Assembly: GCA_965218775.1 (NCBI GenBank)
Contig: CBDCLS010000005.1
Span: 992,001 to 1,056,000 of the forward strand
DNA: 64,000 nt
Source of the DNA: CAUZIZ01 sp965218775
GTDB taxonomy: Bacteria > Acidobacteriota > UBA6911 > RPQK01 > JAJDTT01
Direction: 5' to 3'
Below, in pieces: positions 10,201-18,405 of this stretch. A program made the translations under genes and the position numbers. Position 1 is the stretch's first letter; each line of letters opens with the position of its first letter. The notes under the pieces are model-generated. The model was not told the DNA's origin, made no database searches, and saw nothing but the letters and a program-made list of their open reading frames with translations.

Positions 10201-10255
10201 CCAGTACGGATCTCGTTACCGGAGGTGTCACACAATCATCCTCAACCGGCGCCAC
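7232..10255 (-). CDS. PVC-type exported dehydrogenase with HEAT repeats and c-type haem domain
   Basis: 1007 residues. The N-terminus has a lipoprotein-like signal ending LLFLIGC. Next comes a sorbosone/glucose-dehydrogenase-like beta-propeller (about residues 45-430), a HEAT-repeat region (about 460-850), and a C-terminal cytochrome c domain whose haem motif CASCH lies near residue 885, followed by GKGVAPDLGRVKGKSKRELLEAILDPSRAVSPFYTNY. This is the Pirellula/Verrucomicrobium-type membrane-bound dehydrogenase plus haem-binding architecture. The substrate is unknown; an envelope sugar or polyol dehydrogenase passing electrons to the haem is inferred from the domains. It is the first gene of the leftward group and directly precedes pdxH. 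Confidence 0.88.
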   Translation of the reverse strand: MAPVEDDCVTPPVTRSVLGIIALLFLIGCSESSAPLSPEDGLKSLRIEDHFRVELFAAEPHVVDPVELIFDERGRAFVAEMLDYPFDPPPGEAPRGRIKLLEDRDNDGRIDHSTVFADDLLQVASLLPWNGGILVTAAPDILYLKDTNGDGKADIRRVLFTGFRLAHPEGRITNLRFSVDNWIYVANSGQQGSITFSERPDAQPVSVLGADFRFRLDRGLFEPASGPTQYGLALDAWGNRFSTHNSRHVSHAVMPRPYLARNPFFTLAELSENISDHGERIFQLTPPEEWREKRTRIRRQRFLELQLDRNEEASGFFTAASGGTVYSGDTFPENYRGNLFTGDVAGHLVHRDILSPQGGTFVASRGDSVEGREFLASTDPWFRPCNLANGPDGNLYVIDMYRQVIEGPEFIPDALKGDLDFYAGDDRGRIYRVLPKTSVPKETPKETDLGSASTYELVQLLTHANAWWRLTAQRLLLERQDRQAIPWLKETGLGSLAAETRLHSLYALEGLSGLDTTLIRKVLRDPSLYVREHALRLAENFQELQPHLLSMTDDSSARVRFQLALTLGQFSGRTTVRALASLLSRDRQDGWLRAAVLSSKTGSSVELLKALLEEKGEPPTEEFLKEIGTIIGARNERSEVSTLLGLMVSQNPLRNADHQTALLTGLSNGLKLAGGRGLRIPAAGSVLSSFLVDSSESVQAAARAVAQHFELDQLISLSVQQALDPMLSTEKRSWAIRSLAGGKFQQLLPVFDQLLSPQQHSELLKDTIQTLGLFDEAQAGALLIERWRIFGPEMRQPVVDVLLRRRRHSQSLLHAVEAGKIEESALDLPRRMKLLENPSPEIRELATRIFKNRESDRTLVVTEHQAAIGLLSSPARGRKLFEEHCASCHLRRQGKGVAPDLGRVKGKSKRELLEAILDPSRAVSPFYTNYVIMTKDGQMHDGLIVSETPGTLTMRRGEGEETALLRSQIVEIRASSVSLMPDGLEEDLKEQDLADVIAFLQGDYLLD

Positions 10256-10275
10256 ATCTTAGCACAGAGGCTTTC

Positions 10276-10328
10276 TGGCGGCCTGGAGCCCACCGCTACG
10301 CCGGACCCAAAGTTTCCTTCTGAATGAT
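10276..10328. repeat. Interspersed repeat, family D, copy 1
   Basis: About 52 bases here match the reverse complement of 41101-41152 with only two or three differences. The core reads GCGGCCTGGAGCCCACCGCT. It lies between the dehydrogenase start and the next gene. The second copy has additional hairpin-forming sequence that this one lacks. Confidence 0.7.
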
Positions 10329-10379
10329 ACGGCTCGCAGCCGGTGGCGGGGCTAAACTGGAACTGGTTCTCTACGAACT

Positions 10380-11267
10380 CTATTGTCTCGTCAGGGCCTC
10401 GCTGATCATTGTCCTTACTTTCTTAACGAGGTTGTCAGGATTCGGGTGCAAGCGACGTGAGTAGAGCCATTGCTTTCTCTTGCCGATGTCGATCACCGGG
10501 TTTTGCCTCCACGAGAGATACGCCCGCACCGTCATCGAAGCAGATAATGGCTGACTCCCTTGAATCACACGTTTGCCTTTTCTGGTCTCCTCATCATCGA
10601 GAAGGTGAAAGAGCTGTCGATTGGTAGCTACCAACCAGGTACGCTGTTTCCTGGTTTCAAAGAGGAGCAGCTTATCGCAGACGAATTCATCGTAGTTGAG
10701 CATCCGTGAATCAAAGAGAAGCTTCTTTAACCCTTTCTCCGTATAGAAACCTTGCTCGTCCTTTAGCATCGCCTCAGTTAGAGGTTCCTGATCTTTGAAG
10801 CGATCTACTAACACTTTAAGCGTGCCTATGATGGCTTCTGTGGAGAGAGTCCCTTCGCTGTCCAGTACAGCAAGGAATTCCTGCACATACTTACTCCAGA
10901 TGTAACTGACCACCTCAGTAGAGGACCGGTATACCCCCAGTCGGGCGATTTCGGAATTAACAGCCTCTCTTAATTCGTGTGGAATCATCTCTTCCCACTT
11001 TTTAGTCGGCTGGTCAGGGCTCGTACGGCGCGTCAATTTGAGACGCCTAGCTTCCCGGATTGCATCATCGACGTAGATACTCCACAGGGTCTGATCGTGA
11101 ACTTCCAGAGCCTTGATACGAGTCTCATATTTCAAGTAATTCTCGTTCGCTTCTTGTCGCAGTTTATCGATCCGCCGTACCAGATGGACAAAGGCTCCTG
11201 TAACTGCCGAAATTAAGGTGACAGCGGAACCTACGATAGAAGCAACTGTTCCCGCATCGATCGGCAT
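10380..11267 (-). CDS. Membrane-anchored protein of unknown function
   Basis: 295 residues, not recognised. Residues 5-30 are hydrophobic (VASIVGSAVTLISAVTGAFV), followed by a positively charged, probably coiled segment (LVRRIDKLRQEANENYLKYETRIKALE), so a single-pass N-terminal anchor with a cytoplasmic body is likely. The rest is mixed charged sequence rich in Lys, Arg and aromatic residues without a motif I can name. A strong ribosome site (AAAGGAGG, seven bases before ATG) supports a genuine gene. Codon use looks more A+T-rich than its neighbours, and the gap on its 5' side is long (540 bases), which could mean a horizontally acquired gene. Confidence 0.65.
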   Translation of the reverse strand: MPIDAGTVASIVGSAVTLISAVTGAFVHLVRRIDKLRQEANENYLKYETRIKALEVHDQTLWSIYVDDAIREARRLKLTRRTSPDQPTKKWEEMIPHELREAVNSEIARLGVYRSSTEVVSYIWSKYVQEFLAVLDSEGTLSTEAIIGTLKVLVDRFKDQEPLTEAMLKDEQGFYTEKGLKKLLFDSRMLNYDEFVCDKLLLFETRKQRTWLVATNRQLFHLLDDEETRKGKRVIQGSQPLSASMTVRAYLSWRQNPVIDIGKRKQWLYSRRLHPNPDNLVKKVRTMISEALTRQ

Positions 11268-11807
11268 AGCATAGCCTCCTTTAACTCACGTATTTAACCA
11301 CTCGAAGAGGAATTAGGTTGGGAATCAATTTCCTCCTAACATTTAAGCACTGTACCCGCTGTGCTTAGGAACGCCTGTGTCAATGGAGTCAACAGGTGAG
11401 CGCTGAGCATCACGCACACAATCCCACGGAACTGAGTTAAGGGTATCCCTCTATGGGGATTGTTTAGAGGCTAGCCGTTCGGAGTGTAAAAGTGAAGCCA
11501 CAAGGATTCAGATAGCAACCGGCGCCAACCGGGATGAAGTCTGCGCGGCTTCTGCTGGGGCTACCATTCCTTTGCAGGAGCAGGACACGTTTTTTATTCC
11601 CAGGACGTTAATGTAGAGTAATCGAGGGAGCGCATCAGAAGGCATAGAAGAGTGCCAGCTGGCCTTCTCTTTTGATTGGATGCTCTTGGCCGAAGGCTCT
11701 GGTGCAGCGCGCCACAAGTTTTGAACCAGGGTTCAGCAGCCCCTCGTCGCCGCTGGCGGGCGTCGGATCCGCACTTGAGTCGACTGTTCTGTCTGCATTC
11801 GTCGAAA
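11268..11807. other. Long intergenic region between two divergent genes
   Basis: The 540 bases between the leftward unknown gene and recQ must hold both promoters. I see the ribosome site of the leftward gene at 11275-11280 and nothing else I can name: no tRNA, no clear terminator. The recQ frame stays open upstream to 11676 without family-like sequence. Confidence 0.5.
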
Positions 11808-13955
11808 ATGGCCACCAAAATCGATGTTGAGGACATAGACCTCCAGGCTGCTCTCCAAGAGCACTTCGGGTTCTCAGAATTCCTCCCGGGACAGGAAGAA
11901 ACCATCCACAGTGGCCTGCAAGGCCGCGACATGGTGGTGGTTATGCCGACCGGCTCGGGGAAATCGCTCTGCTACCAACTCTCATCATTGGTATTGCCGG
12001 GGACCACGATCGTGGTGTCCCCCCTGATTGCTCTGATGAAAGACCAGGTAGACGGTCTCGAGGCACGGGGGCTCCCTGCGACCTATATCAACTCCTCACT
12101 CTCGGCTATCGAAATGAGGGAGCGAATCGAGGCCTTGCGGTCCGGGAGCTACAAGCTCGTCTACATCGCTCCAGAGCGATTCCGGGACCGTCGTTTTTTG
12201 GATGCATTGAGCCGGAACCCGATCTCCCTCATGGCCGTTGATGAGGCCCATTGCGTCAGCCAGTGGGGACACGATTTTCGTCCCGAATATCTTCGCTTAC
12301 GAGAGGTTCTAGCGGACCTCCCGGAGACCCGCGTGATGGCAATGACGGCTACCGCTACGCCTTACGTCCGTTACGACATCATCAAACAGCTGGGACTGGG
12401 CGAGGGTGAGAGAAGTGAGCCGCTAGTCCTGGTCTATGGGTTTTCGCGACCCAATCTAAAGCTGGTTGTCTCACGGGTCTCCGGCCACGCCGAAAAGATG
12501 GAGCACGTTCGTCAGGCGGTTGAGCAATACCAGACCGGAATCGTCTACTGCGCCACGCGCAAGCAGACGGAAAAGGTCCACGGGCTTCTAAAGGCAGCCG
12601 ATCACACCTGCAGCCTCTACCATGGAGGGTTACCGGATAACCAGCGCAAGGAGATTCAAAACGAGTTCATGAATGGTGATACTCCTGTCGTCGTGGCAAC
12701 CAATGCCTTCGGCATGGGGGTGGATCGGCGCGACCTTCGCTTTGTGGTTCATTGGGATGTTCCCGGCAGCATCGAAGCCTACTACCAGGAAATAGGGCGT
12801 TCAGGACGAGATGGCAAGGAATCCCTGTGCGAGTTGCTCTACAGTTATGCCGATGTCCGGACACAGGAGTTCTTTTTGGACGGTGCCAATCCCAGCCGAG
12901 AAGAGGTGGAGACCCTCTGGGGAAGCATCCGCCAGCGTTGTCTGCACGGGCCCGCCGTATGTGATGTCTCCGAGTGGGTTGGCCCGGCTTCGATCAGCAA
13001 GAATGAAATGACCGTCCGAACCGTTGTCTCCACTCTAGAACGGGTCGGCCTGATTCGATGCGAAAGGGTGCCTGGTGGTTCCAGTCTACTGATCTCGATG
13101 GTTTCAGGAGCCGATCTTGGAGCTCTGGAGCAGCAGTTTGTTTACCTTGCGGAGAAGCGGAATCGGGACAAGCGCAAGCTCCAGGATATGTTGCGCTACG
13201 CGGGTACTCCGCGCTGTCGACATGCCTACATTCTTAACTATTTCGGTGAAAGTGACGTCGCTGCGGAATGTAGTAATTGCGATCGTTGTCGACGTATCAA
13301 GGGCCACGAGGTCCGTGATCCGACTGAGGAAGAATGGCCCGTCCTACAGAAGATCCTGAGTTGCGTGGCACGAATGAGAACCAGCTTCGGCTGCGCTCGG
13401 GTGGTTCAGGTGCTGAGTGGATCGAAAGCCAAGCCCGTCTTGGAACGGGGACTGGATCGCCTCTCCACGTACGGCCTGCTGAAGGAACACGGCGAAGGCT
13501 ATGTGCGTCGCATTCTGGATGAACTGGTTCAAGAGGGATGCGTCCGCATTACTACCGGGGACTATCCCTTGGTCGATATCACAGAGCGGGGCAGAAAAGT
13601 CATGTGGAGGAAAGAGACGGTGGCGATTACCTGGCCCTCTGTGAAGCCCCAGTCGAAGACTCGATCCGAGAGCAAGGAATGGTCCATACCCTCTTACGAC
13701 GCAGAGCTCTTCCAAGAGCTGAAATCCTGGCGGTCGGCGGAAGCGCAGGCCAAAAGGGTTCCTGCCTTTGTTGTCATGCATGATGCCACCTTGATGGGTG
13801 TTGCTGCCTTTTGTCCGCAGAACCTCTCCGAATTAGAAAGAATCAAGGGAATCGGCCCAACCAAGGTAGCCAAGTATGGCGATGTTTTGCTCGGCATTAT
13901 CGATGGTTGGGTGCGAAAACAGGAGAGCACTGATCTCGAGCAGAGCGCAGAATAG
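11808..13955 (+). CDS. recQ: ATP-dependent DNA helicase RecQ
   Basis: 3'-5' DNA helicase in recombination and replication-fork repair. The order is helicase motifs I (MPTGSGKSLCYQ), II (DEAHCVSQWGHDFRPEY) and VI (YYQEIGRSGRDG); the RecQ zinc-binding region CRHAYILNYFGESDVAAECSNCDRC; a winged helix; and a C-terminal HRDC domain (FVVMHDATLMGVAAF...LSELERIKGIGPTKVAKYG). I chose ATG 11808 (MATKIDVED) because sequence upstream of it in frame does not look like RecQ. The 715 residues are slightly above the usual 600-650, owing to a longer region before HRDC. It is a single-gene unit as far as can be seen. Confidence 0.95.
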   Translation: MATKIDVEDIDLQAALQEHFGFSEFLPGQEETIHSGLQGRDMVVVMPTGSGKSLCYQLSSLVLPGTTIVVSPLIALMKDQVDGLEARGLPATYINSSLSAIEMRERIEALRSGSYKLVYIAPERFRDRRFLDALSRNPISLMAVDEAHCVSQWGHDFRPEYLRLREVLADLPETRVMAMTATATPYVRYDIIKQLGLGEGERSEPLVLVYGFSRPNLKLVVSRVSGHAEKMEHVRQAVEQYQTGIVYCATRKQTEKVHGLLKAADHTCSLYHGGLPDNQRKEIQNEFMNGDTPVVVATNAFGMGVDRRDLRFVVHWDVPGSIEAYYQEIGRSGRDGKESLCELLYSYADVRTQEFFLDGANPSREEVETLWGSIRQRCLHGPAVCDVSEWVGPASISKNEMTVRTVVSTLERVGLIRCERVPGGSSLLISMVSGADLGALEQQFVYLAEKRNRDKRKLQDMLRYAGTPRCRHAYILNYFGESDVAAECSNCDRCRRIKGHEVRDPTEEEWPVLQKILSCVARMRTSFGCARVVQVLSGSKAKPVLERGLDRLSTYGLLKEHGEGYVRRILDELVQEGCVRITTGDYPLVDITERGRKVMWRKETVAITWPSVKPQSKTRSESKEWSIPSYDAELFQELKSWRSAEAQAKRVPAFVVMHDATLMGVAAFCPQNLSELERIKGIGPTKVAKYGDVLLGIIDGWVRKQESTDLEQSAE

Positions 13956-14044
13956 AATGTCTTTGGGCCCTCAGATGCTGCGGGCGACTGCTAGCTTATC
14001 CTCGCGAAACAACGGTTTGTCCAAACTGTTCAAGTAAGGAGACG

Positions 14045-14839
14045 ATGATGATGTGGGCCGTGTCGATCGGCATCGTAATAAGCCTTGTCGGTCAAGAGCT
14101 GTGGTGCCACGATTTCTGGATTGAACCCTCGACCTTCACGCCGAAGCTGGGCTCGCTTGCCCAGATTCGTCTCATGATTGGCGAAGACTTCATGGGCGAT
14201 CCCCTTCCCCGTGATCCGTCCCATATCGAGGAGTTTCTGCTCGCCGGACCCGGTGGAGAATCTCCGATCGTGGGTCTTTCGGGCTCCGAACCAGCTGGCT
14301 ACATTCGTTTCCAGCAGCCTGGTTTCTACGTCATCGGCTATCGCAGCAGAGCTAGATCGATCACCTTGGAAGCAGATCAGTTTCAGAGCTATCTTGCAGA
14401 GGAGGGACTCGAAGCGATCGTTCGGCAGCGGGCCCGTGATGGAAAGACCCAGCAAAGTGCCCGGGAGATGTTCTCTCGCTGCGCGAAGTCCCTGGTGGTG
14501 GCAAGTCAGATAGAATCAGAGGCGGCAGATCTGCGGCTGGGCTTCACCTTGGAGCTGGTGGCAGAAAAGAACCCCTACTCCTTGACCGATGGTCAGGCCC
14601 TGCCTGTTCGTCTGCTGTATGAAGACAGGCCCTTAGAGGGAGCCAGGATCGTGGCGCTGAGCAAGGAGAAGCCAGCGAATAAGCTGATTGTTCGCTCCGA
14701 CCCGGAAGGGCGTGTGCTTCTTCATCTTTCTCGTAGGCGAACCTGGCTGGTGAAAGCGGTCCATATGGTTCCTGCGCCCAAGGGTTCCGGTGCCGATTGG
14801 GAGAGTCTCTGGGCCTCCCTGACCTTCAAGATTCCCTAG
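14045..14839 (+). CDS. DUF4198 family exported protein
   Basis: 264 residues. A signal peptide covers about residues 1-21, and the mature part begins HDFWIEPSTFTPKLG, the usual opening of DUF4198 proteins (annotated elsewhere as nickel- or cobalt-transport-associated periplasmic proteins). The second half holds a Ig-like beta domain with GQALPVRLLYEDRPLEGARIVAL, also typical. Three ATG codons in a row (14045, 14048, 14051) follow AAGGAGACG, so the exact start is uncertain by up to two residues. No TonB or ECF transporter gene is adjacent, so a metal-uptake role is only a family-based suggestion. It converges with nagA. Confidence 0.75.
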   Translation: MMMWAVSIGIVISLVGQELWCHDFWIEPSTFTPKLGSLAQIRLMIGEDFMGDPLPRDPSHIEEFLLAGPGGESPIVGLSGSEPAGYIRFQQPGFYVIGYRSRARSITLEADQFQSYLAEEGLEAIVRQRARDGKTQQSAREMFSRCAKSLVVASQIESEAADLRLGFTLELVAEKNPYSLTDGQALPVRLLYEDRPLEGARIVALSKEKPANKLIVRSDPEGRVLLHLSRRRTWLVKAVHMVPAPKGSGADWESLWASLTFKIP

Positions 14840-14864
14840 CTCTTTCGCGCACGGTTCCCAGCGA

Positions 14865-16025
14865 TCAGGGGCAGCAACCTGCATCGAACACCACTCGCCC
14901 CTCCACCACGGTCTGGCGGATCTGAATGTCCATTTCCGTCCATTCGAAGCGAATGATGTTGGCTTTCTTACCGGGTTCCAGTGTTCCCAGTTCCCCTTCT
15001 CTGGACAGGAGCCGCGTAGGATGCAGGCTTGCCATGTGAATAGCTTCGGCGAGAGACGTTCCTGCGAATCTAACTACATTGCCGACGCCCTGCTCAAGGC
15101 TCGCCCCGGCTCCGAAGAGATACGGCGTTCCGGCAAGCGAAATACGGCCCCCAGATCCTACTTCGACTGTTTGGGAGCCCACTGGATAGAACCCTGGTGG
15201 AAGCCCTGCCATAACGACTGCGTCGCTGATCAAGATGCTTCGGCGAGTCTCTTTGCCCCGAATCATCGATTTGACTACCGACGGATGAAGGTGGTGTCCG
15301 TCGGCGATGAAGCTTGCCATGAGACTGTCGTTGGCCAACTGATCCCAGATATAGTTGGGATGTCGCTGGAGTGAGAAATGGGCTCCGTTGCCGAGATGTG
15401 TCGACAGGCGTGCTCCTGCGCGGGTGGCTTCGATTATGTCACGGGTCTCAGCGTTGGTGTGACCTAGCGAGACGACGATCTGCTGTTCCACTAATCTCTC
15501 GATGAACGGGATTGCTCCTTCGACCTCGGGGGCAAGCGTCACCAGTTGGATGCGCCCCTCTGCGGCTTCCTGGAAGCGGCAAAACTCATCCCAATCAGGA
15601 GGCCTTACGTGCTCGAGCGGATGGGCTCCTCGGGGGCCGTCGACGGCTGAAATGTAGGGGCCTTCCAAATGGATACCCAGAACCGATCGCTCGATCCGCG
15701 GATCACGGCAGGCTTCGCTTACACACCTCAAGGAGGCCAGCATGTCCTCCGGAGCGGCGGTGATGACAGTTGGACACAAGGCCCCAACACCGCATTCCCA
15801 CTGCAATTGGACCATACTCGCGATCGAGTCTGGGGTTGCCTCGGGTCCGTTAACGGCATGTCCTCGAAAGCCATTGATCTGGATGTCGACCAGGGCGGGA
15901 GCGATCCACAGTTGAGGTGTATGCGAGGTCTCCTTGACCCTACTGATGTGTCCGCGCTTGACCTCCACCAGAACGGGTTTTCCCGAGAGGTAGTCTTTGC
16001 CGAGGAGTTGTCTATTTTCCGTCAA
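14865..16025 (-). CDS. nagA: N-acetylglucosamine-6-phosphate deacetylase
   Basis: Metal-dependent amidohydrolase that removes acetate from GlcNAc-6-phosphate in amino-sugar catabolism. Visible motifs are DIQINGFRG, the metal-ligand glutamate in HLEGPYIS, SLGHTNA, THLGNGAH (most family members have Phe-Asn-Ala-Met after THL) and the catalytic Asp in ISDAV. The 386 residues are normal. It lies 24 bases downstream of the broken nucleotidyltransferase/kinase gene on the same strand, so the two probably formed one amino-sugar operon. The insertion upstream may now have polar effects on nagA. Confidence 0.93.
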   Translation of the reverse strand: MTENRQLLGKDYLSGKPVLVEVKRGHISRVKETSHTPQLWIAPALVDIQINGFRGHAVNGPEATPDSIASMVQLQWECGVGALCPTVITAAPEDMLASLRCVSEACRDPRIERSVLGIHLEGPYISAVDGPRGAHPLEHVRPPDWDEFCRFQEAAEGRIQLVTLAPEVEGAIPFIERLVEQQIVVSLGHTNAETRDIIEATRAGARLSTHLGNGAHFSLQRHPNYIWDQLANDSLMASFIADGHHLHPSVVKSMIRGKETRRSILISDAVVMAGLPPGFYPVGSQTVEVGSGGRISLAGTPYLFGAGASLEQGVGNVVRFAGTSLAEAIHMASLHPTRLLSREGELGTLEPGKKANIIRFEWTEMDIQIRQTVVEGRVVFDAGCCP

Positions 16026-16049
16026 TGTCGGAATCCTGACTCTGCTGAT

Positions 16050-16931
16050 TCAAACGGTTGAGAGTGCGCCACTGCCCTCGACCGGTCGAAAGACGTGCAC
16101 ATCGTCGCTGAGTCCCCGGGGCTCGTAATACTCTTTTCGGAGGGTCTCCATCAGTGTCTGGACCACCTGGTTATTGGTAAAGATCATGGCACATCCCCCT
16201 AGTCCAGCACCCGCAAGTTGTGCCCCAATGACATCGGGAAGAGAAACCGCCAGATCAACGATGTAATCGATTTCTGGGGTGGAACAGGCATATCGGCCGC
16301 TCTGGGCCCAGAAATCTGCGGCCTGGCGCCGGGCTGGATCTTTCGACATCGAAGAAACGATCAGGCGATCCAGTTTCTGGTTGCTGTAGGAAGCATGGTG
16401 GACACTGGCTTCTCCGTTCCGATGACGAAGAAGTCTGTCCCCATCGTGGCTGAGTCGCATCAGCTCCCCGATCGTCTCCAGACGACGCTGGCGCAGAAGG
16501 GCGGCGAACATTTCGCTGCGTTGACACTCTGCGATTCCATAGATTGCAACTTCGCGCAGCGCATAATGTCCCAGGTCGCGATGGGTTGAAAAGATTCGCT
16601 CCAGTTGTTCCTTCTGATCCGGTAGGAGCCGTTGCAGATAACGTCGGCTGGCGCGCCTGGGAAGCTGCTTCAAGATCCGGTACAACTCGCTGGTCGAGAT
16701 CCCCAAGCGAGCTGGGCTCAGGTCGCGGAGGTGCTCAAGGCCTTTGAGAGCGGCTGTATTCTTCTTGAGCAGCAGTTCCAGAAGGTCATAAGTGGCAACC
16801 CGATGATTGAACGTATCACGCACATCGGCACTCTTCGAAACGCGGACTTTGCTGTTGGCGACTACAAGGGACAGTCCATCGGGGAAGGGGATTGTTTCCT
16901 CGATGCGGAAGGGGAAGAAGCCTACACGTAC
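16050..16931 (-). pseudogene. 3' fragment of the nucleotidyltransferase/GHMP-kinase fusion gene
   Basis: Encodes the C-terminal half of a galactokinase-type GHMP kinase, including motif 3 (GAQLAGAGLGGCAMIF) and the helical middle. It begins at the 8-bp target duplication (16924-16931) left by the 1474-bp IS. Joining GTACGTGT once to the 5' fragment restores the protein reading QVVRVGFFPFRIEE. The IS end supplies a TTG (16946) that could start a short independent product, but it would lack the kinase ATP-binding and sugar-binding N-terminal half. The intact gene would be 2478 bases (825 residues), a multiple of three, which supports the reconstruction. Confidence 0.9.
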
Positions 16932-18405
16932 CAGGACATTCCCCAAAAATTGAGGGTGAATTCTCTCAAGTAGTTGAGAACAAGAGAGTAGGGCGATAAG
17001 GGAAGTGGGATGGGTTGAAATTGGGAGAAAATGGGGGAACTGTCGACCCCCAAAAGTGTGGGTCCCTAGCGCTTAGACTGGTTGGCGGAACTCCAAACCC
17101 AACAACCAATTAAGCGGAGGGACCCAGATGCATGATGCCAAAGTAGCGTGGAAGATTCGAGAGCAGCTGAGAGAATTTTCGGGGAAGGTCTCTGAAGGAT
17201 TACCGAAGACCGCCGCTCGTTTGATCCGGGAGGTGCTCTACGGGATGCAGTGTCGGGCGTCGGTCCGGCTCAGCGAGATTGCGCGAGCACTGGAGGAGGA
17301 GATCGCTCTGAAGAAAGTCATCGAGCGGCTGAGCCGCCAACTCAACCGTCAGGGATTGAGAGGAGCGGTGGGAAAGAATCTGCTGGAGTTGGCGGCCTGG
17401 CGGGTGGAGAAGGAGACGCTGTTGATTGTGGACCCCACGGATGTGAGTAAGCCATATGCCCGGAAGATGCAATACCTGGCGCGGGTCCGGGACGGCTCCC
17501 GAGGGGAGATCCGAGATGGATACTGGTGCTGTGAGGTGGTCGGAGCGAGGCGGGGGAGTGCCGAGGTGCTGCCGTTGTACCAGGAGCTGTACTCGCAGAA
17601 AGCGCCGGACTTTGTGAGCGAAAACGACGAGATCCTCAAGGCGATTGGGCGAGTCTCCAAAGCCACCCAAGGGCGAGGGATCTGGGTGATGGACCGGGGA
17701 GGGGATCGGGAGGAGATCCTCGAAGTCCTGCTGAAGCGGGGACACCCGTTCCTGGTGTGCCAGCGGGGGGATCGTCACCTGATCTCAGGGCGCAGCAAGA
17801 AGAGCGCCGAGGAGTGGGCGCGTGGTTGTCGGCGCCGCTACCGGGAAGTCGTGATCAAGGAGACGAGTGCGGGGGAGAAGGTCTACCGGTTGGAGTTTGG
17901 GGCCCGAGGGGTGCGTTTGCCCGGTTTCGACCAATCGCTGTACCTGGTGGTGGTGGATGGCTTTGGCCCCCGTCCCCTGATGCTTCTGACGAACCAGACG
18001 GTCAAACGCTCGCGCAAGAGCCAGTGGCGGGTGGTCGAGAGCTATCTGAGCCGCTGGCGTGTCGAGGAAACGATCCGATTTATCAAGCAGAGCTACGAGT
18101 TGGAAGACATCCGTTTGCTCAAGTATGAGCGCCTGCGCAATATGGCCGCCTTGGTCATGATCGCCGCCTTCTTCGCCTGTGTCTATCTGGGTAAAAGGGC
18201 CAAGCTGGCCCTTCTGGTCCAACACATCGAGCAGGCAGCCAAACGGATCTACGGCATCCCGGAGTTCCGCTTCTATGCCATAGCCGATGGCATCAAGCAG
18301 CTCCTATTCGGCCGCCACAGCGGGATTGGCGGGGCTCGACCCGATCCCAGCTCCCGTCAGCTGTCCCTGCTTCCTCTGGGCCTCTGAAAAATGGGGAATG
18401 TCCAG
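16932..18405 (+). mobile_element. IS4-family insertion sequence, copy 1 (1474 bp)
   Basis: Ends CAGGACATTCCCC and, inverted, CTGGACATTCCCC, so the 13-bp terminal repeats differ at one position. The flanking 8-bp target duplication ACACGTAC lies at 16924-16931 and 18406-18413. It carries one transposase gene. A second copy of equal length is at 56998-58471 and encodes an identical protein, which indicates recent transposition. It interrupts a sugar-kinase fusion gene in the antisense orientation. Confidence 0.95.
17128..18387 (+). CDS. IS4-family DDE transposase
   Basis: 419 residues. The DDE residues fall in LLIVDPTDVSK (about Asp101), IWVMDRGGDRE (about Asp190) and YLSRWRVEETIRFIK. The last shows the IS4-family signature Tyr-x2-Arg-x3-Glu-x6-Lys exactly. 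The ribosome site GCGGAGGG precedes the ATG. The gene fills most of the 1474-bp element, from 196 bases inside the left end to 18 bases from the right end. The protein is identical to that at 57194-58453. Confidence 0.95.
   Translation: MHDAKVAWKIREQLREFSGKVSEGLPKTAARLIREVLYGMQCRASVRLSEIARALEEEIALKKVIERLSRQLNRQGLRGAVGKNLLELAAWRVEKETLLIVDPTDVSKPYARKMQYLARVRDGSRGEIRDGYWCCEVVGARRGSAEVLPLYQELYSQKAPDFVSENDEILKAIGRVSKATQGRGIWVMDRGGDREEILEVLLKRGHPFLVCQRGDRHLISGRSKKSAEEWARGCRRRYREVVIKETSAGEKVYRLEFGARGVRLPGFDQSLYLVVVDGFGPRPLMLLTNQTVKRSRKSQWRVVESYLSRWRVEETIRFIKQSYELEDIRLLKYERLRNMAALVMIAAFFACVYLGKRAKLALLVQHIEQAAKRIYGIPEFRFYAIADGIKQLLFGRHSGIGGARPDPSSRQLSLLPLGL

Noticed and set aside
11268..11807. tRNA gene in the long gap before recQ
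   Set aside because: No T-loop consensus or cloverleaf pairing could be found.
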